A DNA stretch of 64,000 nt from Methanobrevibacter_A acididurans (GTDB taxonomy: Archaea > Methanobacteriota > Methanobacteria > Methanobacteriales > Methanobacteriaceae), in contig NZ_CP166991.1 in NCBI RefSeq assembly GCF_046197875.1, positions 1,426,001 through 1,490,000 on the forward strand, given 5' to 3'. This document shows positions 46,984 through 55,895 of this stretch, piece by piece. The notes under the pieces are model-generated. The model searched no databases, was not told the origin of the DNA, and saw nothing but the letters and a program-made list of their open reading frames with translations. Both the position numbers and the translations under genes were made by a program. Every line of letters starts with the position of its first letter. Position 1 is the stretch's first letter.

Positions 46984-49143
46984 TTATTTTTTAGATTTAC
47001 TTTCCAAATCTTTTAATTCCTCTAAAGAACAGGTAAATCTACATTTAGGAAAACTTTTACAACCTACAAAATCCCCATACCTACCAGATCGTTTAACTAA
47101 ATCTTTTCCACAATCAGGACAAACCCCAACAACTTTAACCACATGTCGTTTAGTATTATCTTTACCACAATTTGGATCTAAACAAGCATGTTGGCGAGGT
47201 TTACCAAAAGAAATAATAGGAAGACCACATTTTGGACATGTTTTCTTTAAAAAAGTAGCTCCTTTTGGAAGAGAATAAGTAATTTCACATTCAGGATAAT
47301 TAGAACATCCTACAAAATGGCTTTTATTTCTAGGAGAGTACTTCATAACTAAATTTCCACCACAGGAACATTCACCAACAATCCTACTTTGTTGGTAAGC
47401 ATCATAAAGTTTATCCCCAATATCAGCTTCATTTTTATTAATATCACCCAAAATAGCTTTAACTTCTTTTTCTGCATCATTAACAACTGCTTCTTGAGTA
47501 GTCTTATCATTACTGATACCTTCTAATCTTTTTTCAAAATCACGAGTTAAATCTTCACTAGTTAAATCTTCACAATATTCTTTTAATGTATCAATTAAAT
47601 TTTCACCAAGCTGATTTACTTCAATTTTTTTACCACTAATATATTTCCTATCATAAAGTTTAGCGATAATATCCGCTCTTGTAGCCTTTGTTCCTAATTC
47701 CCTTTTTTCCAATTCTTTAATTAAAGAAGCTTCATTATATCTAGCTGGAGGTTTGGTTTCTTTTTGCTCAGAACATATTTTTTCTACTTTAATAATATCT
47801 CCTTTCTTAATATCTAAAAAATTTTCATTTTCTATTTTTTTAAAAGGGTAATGTGCTAACCATCCAAGATAAGAAACTCTTTTTCTTTTGAAGTTAAATT
47901 TTTCATCTGCTATTAATAAATCAGTTTTCACAGATTCTAATTTTGAATTTTCACAAAATACACTTATGAACCTATAAACAATTAATTCATAAATTTTTAG
48001 TTCATCTTTAGATAATTTATCAGGCAAAACGCCAGTTGGATGTATAGCAGGGTGAGCAGCATCCTTTTTTTTACCTTCATTAGGTTTTAATTCTGAAGGT
48101 AAATCTTGAATATGCTTCTTAAATTCTGCATTTTTGGATAATTGCATGAATATTTTTTTGTATTCTAAACTTTTTGGAAGTTTTTGAGAAGAAGTACGAG
48201 GATAAGATGTAAATCCCCCAGTATAAAGATTTTGAGCAATCATTTGTGTTTTTTTAGGACTAAAACCAAAAACTCCATAAGCTTCAGATTGTAATCCTCC
48301 TAAATTGAAAGGAACTGGAGGTTTTCTGATTGTTTCAGTTTTTTTAACTTCATCAACTAAAGCATTTTGATTTTGACATTTATCAAAAATTTCTTCAGCT
48401 CTTTTTTTATCAAATATCTTTCCGTCTTCATGATCCGCTATTATTTCCCCATTAAGTAATGCTTTAATTAACCAATAGGGTTTAGGTATAAATTTTTTAA
48501 TTTGTTTTTCTCTATCTACTAAAATAGACAATGTTGGTGTTTGTACACGTCCAGCAGAAAGTTTTAAAAATCTTTTCTTAGCTGTTCTAACTGAATGCAT
48601 TAATGATTTAGATATATTTACCCCAAAATAGAAATCTAAAACATGTCTTGCTGATCCACTTTCGACTTGATGTAAATCCAAATCTATCATATTATTGTAA
48701 GCATCTAGAATATCGGTTTTAGTTAAAGTAGAAAATTTCATTCTTGATATATTAGCGGTAGTATTTTGACCACATGCATATTTTAATGCATTATATCCTA
48801 TTAATGTTCCTTCAATATCGTAATCGCAAGCATGAATAAATTTATCTGCATCTTTAGAAAATTTTTTTATTGCATAAACATAATCTCTTGTATATTTTTT
48901 AGTTTTATCTATTTCATAGAGGGGTGCCCACTCTAAATCAAAAAATACTTTACTTTTAGGATTAACTGGTGTTAATGAATATAAATGCCCTACAGCTGAC
49001 AAAACTGTAATTTTTTTATTTTCTTCTTCAATTTCCCAATAAGATACTTTCTTATTATATTTTCTTTTTTTGACATTTGGTGAAATAGCTTGTGCTATTT
49101 TTTCAGCTGCTTTTGGTTTTTCGCAAATAATGATTTCATGCAT
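46984..49143 (-). CDS. topA: DNA topoisomerase I (type IA)
   Basis: A 719-residue type IA topoisomerase. TOPRIM lies near the N-terminus (IICEKPKAAEKIA and HACDYDIEGTLIG), the catalytic Tyr is in GGFTSYPRTSSQ, and three zinc ribbons close the protein: CSCGGNL...CSNYPEC, CPKCGLP...CLDPNC and CPDCGKD...CKSFPKC. It relaxes negative supercoils. The ATG at 49143 is chosen because GTGAT four bases upstream makes the preceding GTG a ribosome site, not a start. Divergent gap upstream holds a small zinc-ribbon gene. Confidence 0.95.
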   Translation of the reverse strand: MHEIIICEKPKAAEKIAQAISPNVKKRKYNKKVSYWEIEEENKKITVLSAVGHLYSLTPVNPKSKVFFDLEWAPLYEIDKTKKYTRDYVYAIKKFSKDADKFIHACDYDIEGTLIGYNALKYACGQNTTANISRMKFSTLTKTDILDAYNNMIDLDLHQVESGSARHVLDFYFGVNISKSLMHSVRTAKKRFLKLSAGRVQTPTLSILVDREKQIKKFIPKPYWLIKALLNGEIIADHEDGKIFDKKRAEEIFDKCQNQNALVDEVKKTETIRKPPVPFNLGGLQSEAYGVFGFSPKKTQMIAQNLYTGGFTSYPRTSSQKLPKSLEYKKIFMQLSKNAEFKKHIQDLPSELKPNEGKKKDAAHPAIHPTGVLPDKLSKDELKIYELIVYRFISVFCENSKLESVKTDLLIADEKFNFKRKRVSYLGWLAHYPFKKIENENFLDIKKGDIIKVEKICSEQKETKPPARYNEASLIKELEKRELGTKATRADIIAKLYDRKYISGKKIEVNQLGENLIDTLKEYCEDLTSEDLTRDFEKRLEGISNDKTTQEAVVNDAEKEVKAILGDINKNEADIGDKLYDAYQQSRIVGECSCGGNLVMKYSPRNKSHFVGCSNYPECEITYSLPKGATFLKKTCPKCGLPIISFGKPRQHACLDPNCGKDNTKRHVVKVVGVCPDCGKDLVKRSGRYGDFVGCKSFPKCRFTCSLEELKDLESKSKK

Positions 49144-49446
49144 GATTATCACTTATTAATAATTAAAGAAATCTTTTTATTTTTTTCATATTAAAAGTTT
49201 TTCAATAAAAAAAATTAATTTATTAATTTATAAAATTGTTTTCATTTTAAATAAGTTACAGAATTAATACTTTTAAAAAATTAATATTTTTAATATACAC
49301 ATTTTGGATGTATATAAAATTTTGTATAGATGTAAATTAAATTTTTATAAAATTAGTAGCTTAAAAAGAGTAATGAATTTTAGAAATTAAAATTATAAAA
49401 AAATAGTTAGAAAAAAAATAGTTAGAAAAAAATGGATTATATAAAC

Positions 49447-49620
49447 TTACTTTTTATATTCCTTATCGTAAAATCCATAAAAATTACTACAATAATTACA
49501 CATAGGAAATTTTCCATAGTGATAATGGCTATTATCATTAGCATTTATATTGAATTTTTTACCACAGGTATAACATTCTTCAATTTTTTCAGGTTTATCA
49601 ATTGTATCTTCTTCAACCAT
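49447..49620 (-). CDS. 57-residue zinc-ribbon microprotein
   Basis: A short gene that ORF callers miss: MVEEDTIDKPEKIEE, then CYTC at residues 16-19 and CNYC at 41-44, a pattern for one zinc ion. A GAGTGA sequence 10 bases before the ATG supports translation. A longer reading frame on the plus strand covers the same bases and has no ribosome site. Family unknown; it lies between topA and the SerB-coiled-coil gene. Small zinc proteins of this type often act in transcription or translation. Confidence 0.7.
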   Translation of the reverse strand: MVEEDTIDKPEKIEECYTCGKKFNINANDNSHYHYGKFPMCNYCSNFYGFYDKEYKK

Positions 49621-49693
49621 ATATTTTCACTCTAAATAAATTATTTTTTTAATGAAAATTAAAAAAATATTAATGAATAAATTAAAAAAATAT

Positions 49694-51346
49694 TTAACTT
49701 ATATCATATTTTTGTAAAAGTAAAAGTTCTTCAGTTGAAAGTTTTTTACCATGTTTAAACTTATCAAAGATAACTTCAGCTTTTTCTTTTTCTTCTTTAT
49801 TCCGTTTATTAGGAGATGATCCTTTATTATTAGATTTTTGTCTTTTAGGTTTGTTGTTTCTACCTAATTTTTTATTAATAACATGAATTTCACTTAAAAC
49901 CATTTTAAAGTCTTCATGTTTAGCGGATGCATTCTTTCTAGCTTGAATAAAGTTTTTATGAGCTTCATCAGCTGCTGTTCTAATCTCATCAGTTTTTCTA
50001 AAGTATTTAAGCATGTTTTCATGAGCTTCTTGAGCTTTAGCAGAATGTTCCACAACATTAGCATGGTATAATTCTGATTCTTTTTTAAGCTCTTGAGCTT
50101 CATCTTTAACTTTATCGTCTTCTTTAACTTCAGTTAATTGTTTTCTAAGATCATTTGCATTTTTAACAAGCTGATTTTCTTTTTTAATATCTAAAACTCT
50201 AGTTTCAATTATTTTATCTATTTTTTTAATTTCATTTTCGAGTTTTACTTTATCTCTTTTACCAGAGGACCATTCAAGATTTTTGATTTTTTCATTAACG
50301 TCATTTCTTTTCTTTTTATTAGCTTCGACGTCTTTGTTAATCTCATTACGTGCATCTCTGTATTCAATAGCCTTTTGAAGATTTTCTTTTAAAGAATTAT
50401 TTAATTCATCACGTATTTTACGTTGTTCCTTAGCTTCTTTATTAAAAGCTTCTCGTTCATCAGCAATTTGAGATATAAGTTTTTCCTTTTCATCTTTTTG
50501 TACTTTTACTCCATCCATAGTGTCTGCAAGCACAAAGTTAGTTGGTTCAGGAAGTTTAGACTTTTTAGATTTTTTAGATTTTTTAGAATCTTTAGCTTCT
50601 TTCTTAGAAGAATTATCTTCACCATTTTCAGCTTTAGAATCTTTAGCTTCTTCAGGTTCTTTAGCTTCAACTTTAGAATCTTCAGGTTTTTCAGGTTCTT
50701 TAGCTTTAACTTTAGAATCTAAATCTTCTATAACAGTTAAAACATCATTTAAATCATTATCTTCCACAATTACATCAGCTATTTCTTTAACTTTTGGTTT
50801 TGCATTAAATGCTATACCATATCCAACACCTTCAAGCATGGATATATCATTAGCACCGTCACCAACAGCTATACAATCAGCTAAATCGTAATCTTTTTCT
50901 TTTAATAAATCAGATAAAACATCAAGTTTGGAACCGGAAACTAAAGGTCCAGTAACTTCACCAGTTAATTTTCCATCTTTTTCACTTAAAGAATTAGTAA
51001 ATAAATAATCAATATTAAGTTTATCCTTAATAGAATCAGCAATAACATCAAAACTACCACTAATAATTGCTATTTCATAGCCTTTATCTTTTAATACTTT
51101 AATTGTTTCTTCAGCACCATTATTAAGAGGTAATTCATCAGCTATTTTCTTAATTTCTTCAACAGAAGCTCCTTCAAGAAGTTTAACTCTTTCATTTATA
51201 GATGTTTCGAAGTCAATATCACCGTTCATTGCTTGTTCAGTGATTTCTGCAATTTTATCTTGAACGTTTGCTAATTTTCCTATTTCATCTATTCCTTCAC
51301 CATTAATTATAACATTATCTAAATCAAATACTACAAGTTTAATCAA
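49694..51346 (-). CDS. Phosphoserine-phosphatase-like HAD domain fused to archaeal coiled-coil protein
   Basis: A 550-residue protein. Residues 1-205 are a SerB-type HAD phosphatase: FDLDNVIING (motif I), IISGSF (motif II), GSKLD (motif III) and VGDGANDISML (motif IV). Residues about 205-275 are a charged Lys/Glu/Ser linker with KAKEPEKPEDSK-like repeats. Residues 285-490 are a long coiled coil like the free-standing archaeal COG1340 proteins, ending in a basic tail and EELLLLQKYDIS. It may tether phosphatase activity to a ribosomal or protein partner; inferred only. A TTG at 51346 behind GGTGGT is the chosen start. It follows tbp by 12 bp. Confidence 0.85.
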   Translation of the reverse strand: MIKLVVFDLDNVIINGEGIDEIGKLANVQDKIAEITEQAMNGDIDFETSINERVKLLEGASVEEIKKIADELPLNNGAEETIKVLKDKGYEIAIISGSFDVIADSIKDKLNIDYLFTNSLSEKDGKLTGEVTGPLVSGSKLDVLSDLLKEKDYDLADCIAVGDGANDISMLEGVGYGIAFNAKPKVKEIADVIVEDNDLNDVLTVIEDLDSKVKAKEPEKPEDSKVEAKEPEEAKDSKAENGEDNSSKKEAKDSKKSKKSKKSKLPEPTNFVLADTMDGVKVQKDEKEKLISQIADEREAFNKEAKEQRKIRDELNNSLKENLQKAIEYRDARNEINKDVEANKKKRNDVNEKIKNLEWSSGKRDKVKLENEIKKIDKIIETRVLDIKKENQLVKNANDLRKQLTEVKEDDKVKDEAQELKKESELYHANVVEHSAKAQEAHENMLKYFRKTDEIRTAADEAHKNFIQARKNASAKHEDFKMVLSEIHVINKKLGRNNKPKRQKSNNKGSSPNKRNKEEKEKAEVIFDKFKHGKKLSTEELLLLQKYDIS

Positions 51347-51358
51347 ACATACCACCAA

Positions 51359-51904
51359 TTAAATTAAATCCAACTCTTTGAGTCTGTCATAAGCTCTTTC
51401 TACTCCGAGCTTAGCATCTCCTCGAGTTTTAGCCCCAGTACATACAACTTTACCAGAACCAAATAATAATAAAACAACTTTAGGGTCAGTCAACCTATAA
51501 ACTAAACCTGGGAATTGCTCAGGTTCATATTCTGTGTTTTCTAATTCTAACGCCACAGCTTCTAAGTTTAGTGTGGATTGTAAATTAGCAGAAGCCACAA
51601 TATTTTGAATTTTAATTTCAAATTCTTCAGGAATATCAGTGTCAATTGTCCGCATTTTATCCACAGTTTTTTTAATAGCCAACTTTGAGTCATCTATAGA
51701 TTTTGCACCAGTACACACTAGTTTACCAGAGCTAAAAATCAAAGCAGCAGTTTTTGGATCTTTTAGTTTAAAAACTAAACCTGGGAACTGTTCACGATTA
51801 AAAGTAACGCCTTCTAATGCTTTAGAAATCTCAGTAAGAACAATATCTTTACCAATACTTGCAGAAGACACAATGTTCTCTATTTTTATATCAACATCGG
51901 TCAA
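51359..51904 (-). CDS. tbp: TATA-box-binding protein
   Basis: A 181-residue TBP of two direct repeats (about 1-90 and 91-181), with FPGLVFKLKDPKTAALIFSSGK echoed by FPGLVYRLTDPKVVLLLFGSGK-type sequence (shown here in part). It nucleates the preinitiation complex on TATA boxes. The start is TTG (giving MTDVDIKIENI) behind a GGAGGT; an in-frame TTG further up would overlap that site. A perfect 17-bp palindrome lies 55 bp upstream. Confidence 0.96.
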   Translation of the reverse strand: MTDVDIKIENIVSSASIGKDIVLTEISKALEGVTFNREQFPGLVFKLKDPKTAALIFSSGKLVCTGAKSIDDSKLAIKKTVDKMRTIDTDIPEEFEIKIQNIVASANLQSTLNLEAVALELENTEYEPEQFPGLVYRLTDPKVVLLLFGSGKVVCTGAKTRGDAKLGVERAYDRLKELDLI

Positions 51905-51959
51905 TTCATATACCTCCAATATAATTTAAAAAAAAGTAAGTAAAATTTTAAAAATAACA

Positions 51960-51976
51960 TAGTAAAACTTTTACTA
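51960..51976. promoter_or_regulatory. Perfect 17-bp palindrome in the tbp leader
   Basis: TAGTAAAA-C-TTTTACTA is symmetric around one base. On the minus strand the TATA-like sequence lies at about 51999-52006, so the palindrome falls close to the likely transcription start of tbp. It looks like an operator, possibly for autoregulation; this is inference. Confidence 0.5.
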
Positions 51977-52117
51977 AAAATATATTGTATTTATAAAGTA
52001 TATAAATGTATTTATAAAAAATAAAAAAATAAGCTTATGAAAATATTTTAGAAAAGTAAATACAAAACATATAATATATAATAATTAAAAGAAATTTAAA
52101 AAAAAATGAGGGATTAA

Positions 52118-52669
52118 ATGATAGAAGTAGAAGCAAAAGCAAAAATTAATAGTTTTGAAGAAATTATTGAAGAATTAAAGAAATTAAATGTGGAAAAAAA
52201 TAAAACTGAAACTCAAACAGACATATATTTTAACAGCCCAATAGTAGATTTTGCAAAAACTGATGAAGCTCTAAGGATTAGAAAAGTAAATACCGATGAA
52301 AAAGAAGAATTATTCATAACATACAAAGGTCCCAAAATAGATAAAAAAAGTAAAACCCGAGAAGAAATTGAAATGAAAATAGAAGATGAAAACAAATGTA
52401 AAAAAATTTTCATAAACTTAGGATTTACAAATGTTAGAACCGTTAAAAAAACAAGAGATTATTATGATTTAAATGAATATTCAATTAGTTTAGATAATGT
52501 TGAAGGATTAGAACCCTACATGGAAATCGAAACCATCTTAGAAGATGGGAATGATTACAAAAAAGCACAAGAAAATATTTTTAAAATTTTTGAAAAATTA
52601 GGAATAAAAAAAGGATTTGAAAGAACATCTTACTTAGAATTACTAGAAAACAAAGATAAAAATTTATAA
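52118..52669 (+). CDS. CYTH-domain protein, class IV adenylate cyclase (CyaB)-like
   Basis: A 183-residue protein with the N-terminal E-x-E-x-K-like start (IEVEAKAKI), paired basic and acidic residues (LRIRKV, ITYKGPK, EEIEMK) and EPYMEIET, all lining the eight-strand CYTH tunnel. Such enzymes hydrolyse or cyclise triphosphates; in archaea thiamine triphosphatase or an inorganic triphosphatase role is as likely as adenylate cyclase. Alone behind GAGGGATTAA. Confidence 0.85.
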   Translation: MIEVEAKAKINSFEEIIEELKKLNVEKNKTETQTDIYFNSPIVDFAKTDEALRIRKVNTDEKEELFITYKGPKIDKKSKTREEIEMKIEDENKCKKIFINLGFTNVRTVKKTRDYYDLNEYSISLDNVEGLEPYMEIETILEDGNDYKKAQENIFKIFEKLGIKKGFERTSYLELLENKDKNL

Positions 52670-52793
52670 AAAAATTAAAATTATTACAAAAATATTAAAA
52701 AGTTTTATTAAAAACAAAAAAGAAAATAAAAAAATTAAGATAACTATACTTTATAAAATATAAAAATAATTAACAAAAAATAGAGTGAAAATA

Positions 52794-53969
52794 ATGCAAT
52801 ATTACACTAGTCCATTTAACAAAGAGATAGAATTGAAGTTTCCAAAAAAAATCACCATATACGACACCACACTACGAGATGGAGAACAAACACCAGGCGT
52901 TTGCTTAGATAAACAGGAAAAACTTGAAATAGCTAAAAAATTAGATGAATTCAGAATACATCAAATAGAAGTAGGTTTTCCAATAGTTTCAAAACATGAA
53001 AAAGACACTGTTTCAACTATAGCACATGAAGGATTAAATGCAGATGTACTTTGTTTAGCTAGAACTAAAATAAGTGATATCAACGCAGCACTAGATTGTG
53101 ATGTAGATGGAATTATAACATTTATGGGAACATCAGATCTTCATTTAGAACATAAAATGCATATTACTCGCCAAGAGGCTTTAAACACTTGCATGAAATC
53201 TATTGAATATGCTAAAGATCATGGTCTTTTCGTTGCATTTTCAGCTGAAGATGCAACAAGAACAGATTTAGATTATTTAAAAAGAATGTACAAAAAAGCA
53301 GAAAGTTATGGAGTAGATAGAGTCCATGTAGCAGACACAACTGGTGCAATAACCCCACAAGGAATGACTTTTTTAATCAAAGAATTAAGAAAAGAAATTA
53401 ATACTAACATAGCTTTACATTGTCATAATGACTTTGGCCTAGCAGTTACTAACTCAATTGCAGGATTATTAGCTGGAGCAAATGATGTTTCAACAACTAT
53501 TAATGGTATTGGTGAAAGAGCAGGTAATGCATCACTTGAAGAACTCGTAATGTCATTAAAACTTTTATATGGTAAAGATTTAGGGTTTAAAACAAAAATA
53601 ATAAAAGAATTATCTGAAATGGTATCAAAAGATACTGGATTAGAAGTTCCTTACAATAAACCAGTTGTTGGTAAAAATATATTCAGACACGAATCTGGAA
53701 TTCATGTTGATGCAGTAATTGAAGAACCATTAACATATGAACCTTACTTACCTGAATTAGTAGGTCAAAAAAGACAATTAGTTTTAGGAAAACATTCAGG
53801 ATGTAGAGCAGTTAAAGCAAAATTAGATGATTGTGGTTATAATGTAACAAAAGATCAATTATGTAAAATTGTTAAAAGAGTTAAAGAAAAAAGAGAAGAA
53901 GGACAATATATTAATGATGATGTATTTAAAGACATTATAAGAAATATTGATGAACCTATTGACCCTTAA
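52794..53969 (+). CDS. aksA: Homocitrate synthase AksA (coenzyme B)
   Basis: A 391-residue DRE-TIM synthase: YDTTLRDGEQTPGVC, AFSAEDATRTD, HCHNDFGLA and NGIGERAGNASLEE motifs, and a C-terminal leucine-like HESGIHVDAV region. It condenses 2-oxoglutarate with acetyl-CoA and repeats the cycle to give the longer oxosuberate used for coenzyme B. The close resemblance to M. jannaschii AksA and the homoaconitase that follows support this over LeuA. The ATG at 52794 is picked because GAGTGAAA precedes it; the earlier GTG is part of that site. Confidence 0.9.
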   Translation: MQYYTSPFNKEIELKFPKKITIYDTTLRDGEQTPGVCLDKQEKLEIAKKLDEFRIHQIEVGFPIVSKHEKDTVSTIAHEGLNADVLCLARTKISDINAALDCDVDGIITFMGTSDLHLEHKMHITRQEALNTCMKSIEYAKDHGLFVAFSAEDATRTDLDYLKRMYKKAESYGVDRVHVADTTGAITPQGMTFLIKELRKEINTNIALHCHNDFGLAVTNSIAGLLAGANDVSTTINGIGERAGNASLEELVMSLKLLYGKDLGFKTKIIKELSEMVSKDTGLEVPYNKPVVGKNIFRHESGIHVDAVIEEPLTYEPYLPELVGQKRQLVLGKHSGCRAVKAKLDDCGYNVTKDQLCKIVKRVKEKREEGQYINDDVFKDIIRNIDEPIDP

Positions 53970-54011
53970 AATTAATTTAATTTCTTAATTAACTTAGATA
54001 AGTGGTATTAA

Positions 54012-55268
54012 ATGAATATAACTGAAAAAATTTTATCAAAAAAAGTTGGACGAGAAGTAAATCCTGGAGAAATTATAGAAGTAAATGTGGATTTAGCTAT
54101 GTCCCATGATGGAACATCTCCTCCTGCAATCAAAACATTTGAAAAAATAGCAGATAAAGTATGGGATCCTGAAAAAATAGCAATTGTATTTGATCATGTA
54201 ATACCCGCTAATACTATAGGTTCTGCAGAATTTCAAAAAGTGGCAAGAGATTTTATAAAAAAACAAAATATTACACACCATTATACTCATGGAGAAGGAA
54301 TATGTCATCAAGTCATACCTGAAATGGGTTTAATTGAACCTGGAAAATTAATAGTTGGAGCTGATTCACATACTTGTACTTATGGTGCATTTGGAGCATT
54401 TTCAACAGGAATGGGTTCAACTGATATGGCTATGGTATATGCTACTGGACAAACATGGTTAATGGTTCCTGAAGCAATGAAAATTGAAGTAGAAGGAAAA
54501 TTACCACAAGGGATAACATCAAAAGATCTTATTTTAAATATAATTGGAAAAATAGGAATTGGTGGAGGTACTTATAAAACAGCGGAATTTTGTGGTGAAA
54601 CAATAAATGGATTAGATGTTGATAGTAGAATGACCATGTGTAATATGGCAATTGAAATGGGTGCAAAAAATGGAATAATGGAACCTAATGAAGATACATT
54701 AAGTTATGTTATGAAAAAAACTGGAAAAACTAAAAATCAATTAAATATTTTAAAATCAGACAAAGACTCAATATATGAAAAAGAATATCTATTTGATGTT
54801 AATGATTTAGAAGCACAAATTGCCTGCCCTAATGATGTGGATAATGTTAAAGGATTATCTAAAGTAGAAGGAACATCAATTGACCAGTGTTTCATTGGAT
54901 CTTGTACTAATGGTAGATTTTCTGATTTATTAGCTGCAGCTAAAGTTTTAAAAGGGCAAAAAGTTTCTGATGATGTTAGATTAATTATAATACCTGCATC
55001 TAAAAAAGTTTATCAAGAAGCTATGAATAAAGGTTTAATACAAATATTTATGGATGCTGGTGCAATAATTTGTAATCCTGGATGTGGACCTTGTTTAGGT
55101 GGTCATATGGGTGTTTTATCTGAAAATGAAGTGTGTATATCTTCAACTAATAGGAATTTTAAAGGTAGAATGGGAGATTCTGAGTCTGAAGTATATTTAG
55201 GAAATCCTTCAGTTGTAGCAGCATCAGCAATAAAAGGGTTTATAGAAAATCCAGAAAATATTTTTTAA
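54012..55268 (+). CDS. hacA: Homoaconitase large subunit (AksD/HacA)
   Basis: A 418-residue aconitase-superfamily subunit with GADSHTCTYGAFGAFSTGMG, SCTNGR and CGPCLGG cysteines for the [4Fe-4S] cluster. In the coenzyme B pathway it dehydrates and hydrates homocitrate and its longer homologs with AksE. Its placement 42 bp after aksA separates it from LeuC. The small subunit is not in the window. Confidence 0.88.
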   Translation: MNITEKILSKKVGREVNPGEIIEVNVDLAMSHDGTSPPAIKTFEKIADKVWDPEKIAIVFDHVIPANTIGSAEFQKVARDFIKKQNITHHYTHGEGICHQVIPEMGLIEPGKLIVGADSHTCTYGAFGAFSTGMGSTDMAMVYATGQTWLMVPEAMKIEVEGKLPQGITSKDLILNIIGKIGIGGGTYKTAEFCGETINGLDVDSRMTMCNMAIEMGAKNGIMEPNEDTLSYVMKKTGKTKNQLNILKSDKDSIYEKEYLFDVNDLEAQIACPNDVDNVKGLSKVEGTSIDQCFIGSCTNGRFSDLLAAAKVLKGQKVSDDVRLIIIPASKKVYQEAMNKGLIQIFMDAGAIICNPGCGPCLGGHMGVLSENEVCISSTNRNFKGRMGDSESEVYLGNPSVVAASAIKGFIENPENIF

Positions 55269-55298
55269 AAATTTAAATATTAAATTTAATGGGATAAA

Positions 55299-55874
55299 AT
55301 GACTTGTGAAGGCAATAATATTAATCAACGATTAATAGAAAAAATTTATACAGTTGAAAAAAATTATGGTAAAACTTTTTCCAATACACAAAAAATTCTT
55401 TTAACTACTGATGGATCAATAACTGCTATATTAGATGTTTTAAATGGAAAAATTGATTTAAAAACACTTGAACAACATTTTGAAAAATCAACCCCTGAAA
55501 TAGCAGAATTAATAGACATTGGTTGTGGAGAAGAAATAAATTATAGAGAAGTATTAATGCATAAAAATAATAAACCATTAATTTATGCCATTTCCTATAT
55601 TCCATTAAAAAGATTACATGATAATTTTAAATCTGATTTAATTAGAGCAGATATACCTATAGGAAGAATTCTTCGAAAATATAATATGGAATCTAGAAGA
55701 GAGATAAAAACTATACAAGTTGAAAAATCTAATGAAAAATTAGAGGAAATATATAAAACTGATAAGGATTTTTTAACAAGAACTTATACAATTATTCATA
55801 ATGAAAAAATTTTAATTTGGATAAAAGAATTTTTCCCAATTACATATTTTGTTGAAAAAGATAGTATTAATTAA
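55299..55874 (+). CDS. DUF98 / chorismate pyruvate-lyase-like protein
   Basis: A 191-residue protein with NTQKILLTTDGSITAILDVL and the DIGCGEEINYREVLM segment, the signature of DUF98. Family members in methanogens are proposed to release 4-hydroxybenzoate from chorismate for methanopterin synthesis. It is co-directional with hacA (30 bp) and fen (21 bp). The reaction is known from family work, recalled without a citation. Confidence 0.75.
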   Translation: MTCEGNNINQRLIEKIYTVEKNYGKTFSNTQKILLTTDGSITAILDVLNGKIDLKTLEQHFEKSTPEIAELIDIGCGEEINYREVLMHKNNKPLIYAISYIPLKRLHDNFKSDLIRADIPIGRILRKYNMESRREIKTIQVEKSNEKLEEIYKTDKDFLTRTYTIIHNEKILIWIKEFFPITYFVEKDSIN

Positions 55875-55895
55875 ATAATATAATGGTGTGATTAA

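Noticed and set aside
49432..49635. 67-codon plus-strand frame
   Set aside because: The opposite strand encodes a zinc-ribbon protein with a ribosome site and cysteine pairs, so the plus frame is a shadow.
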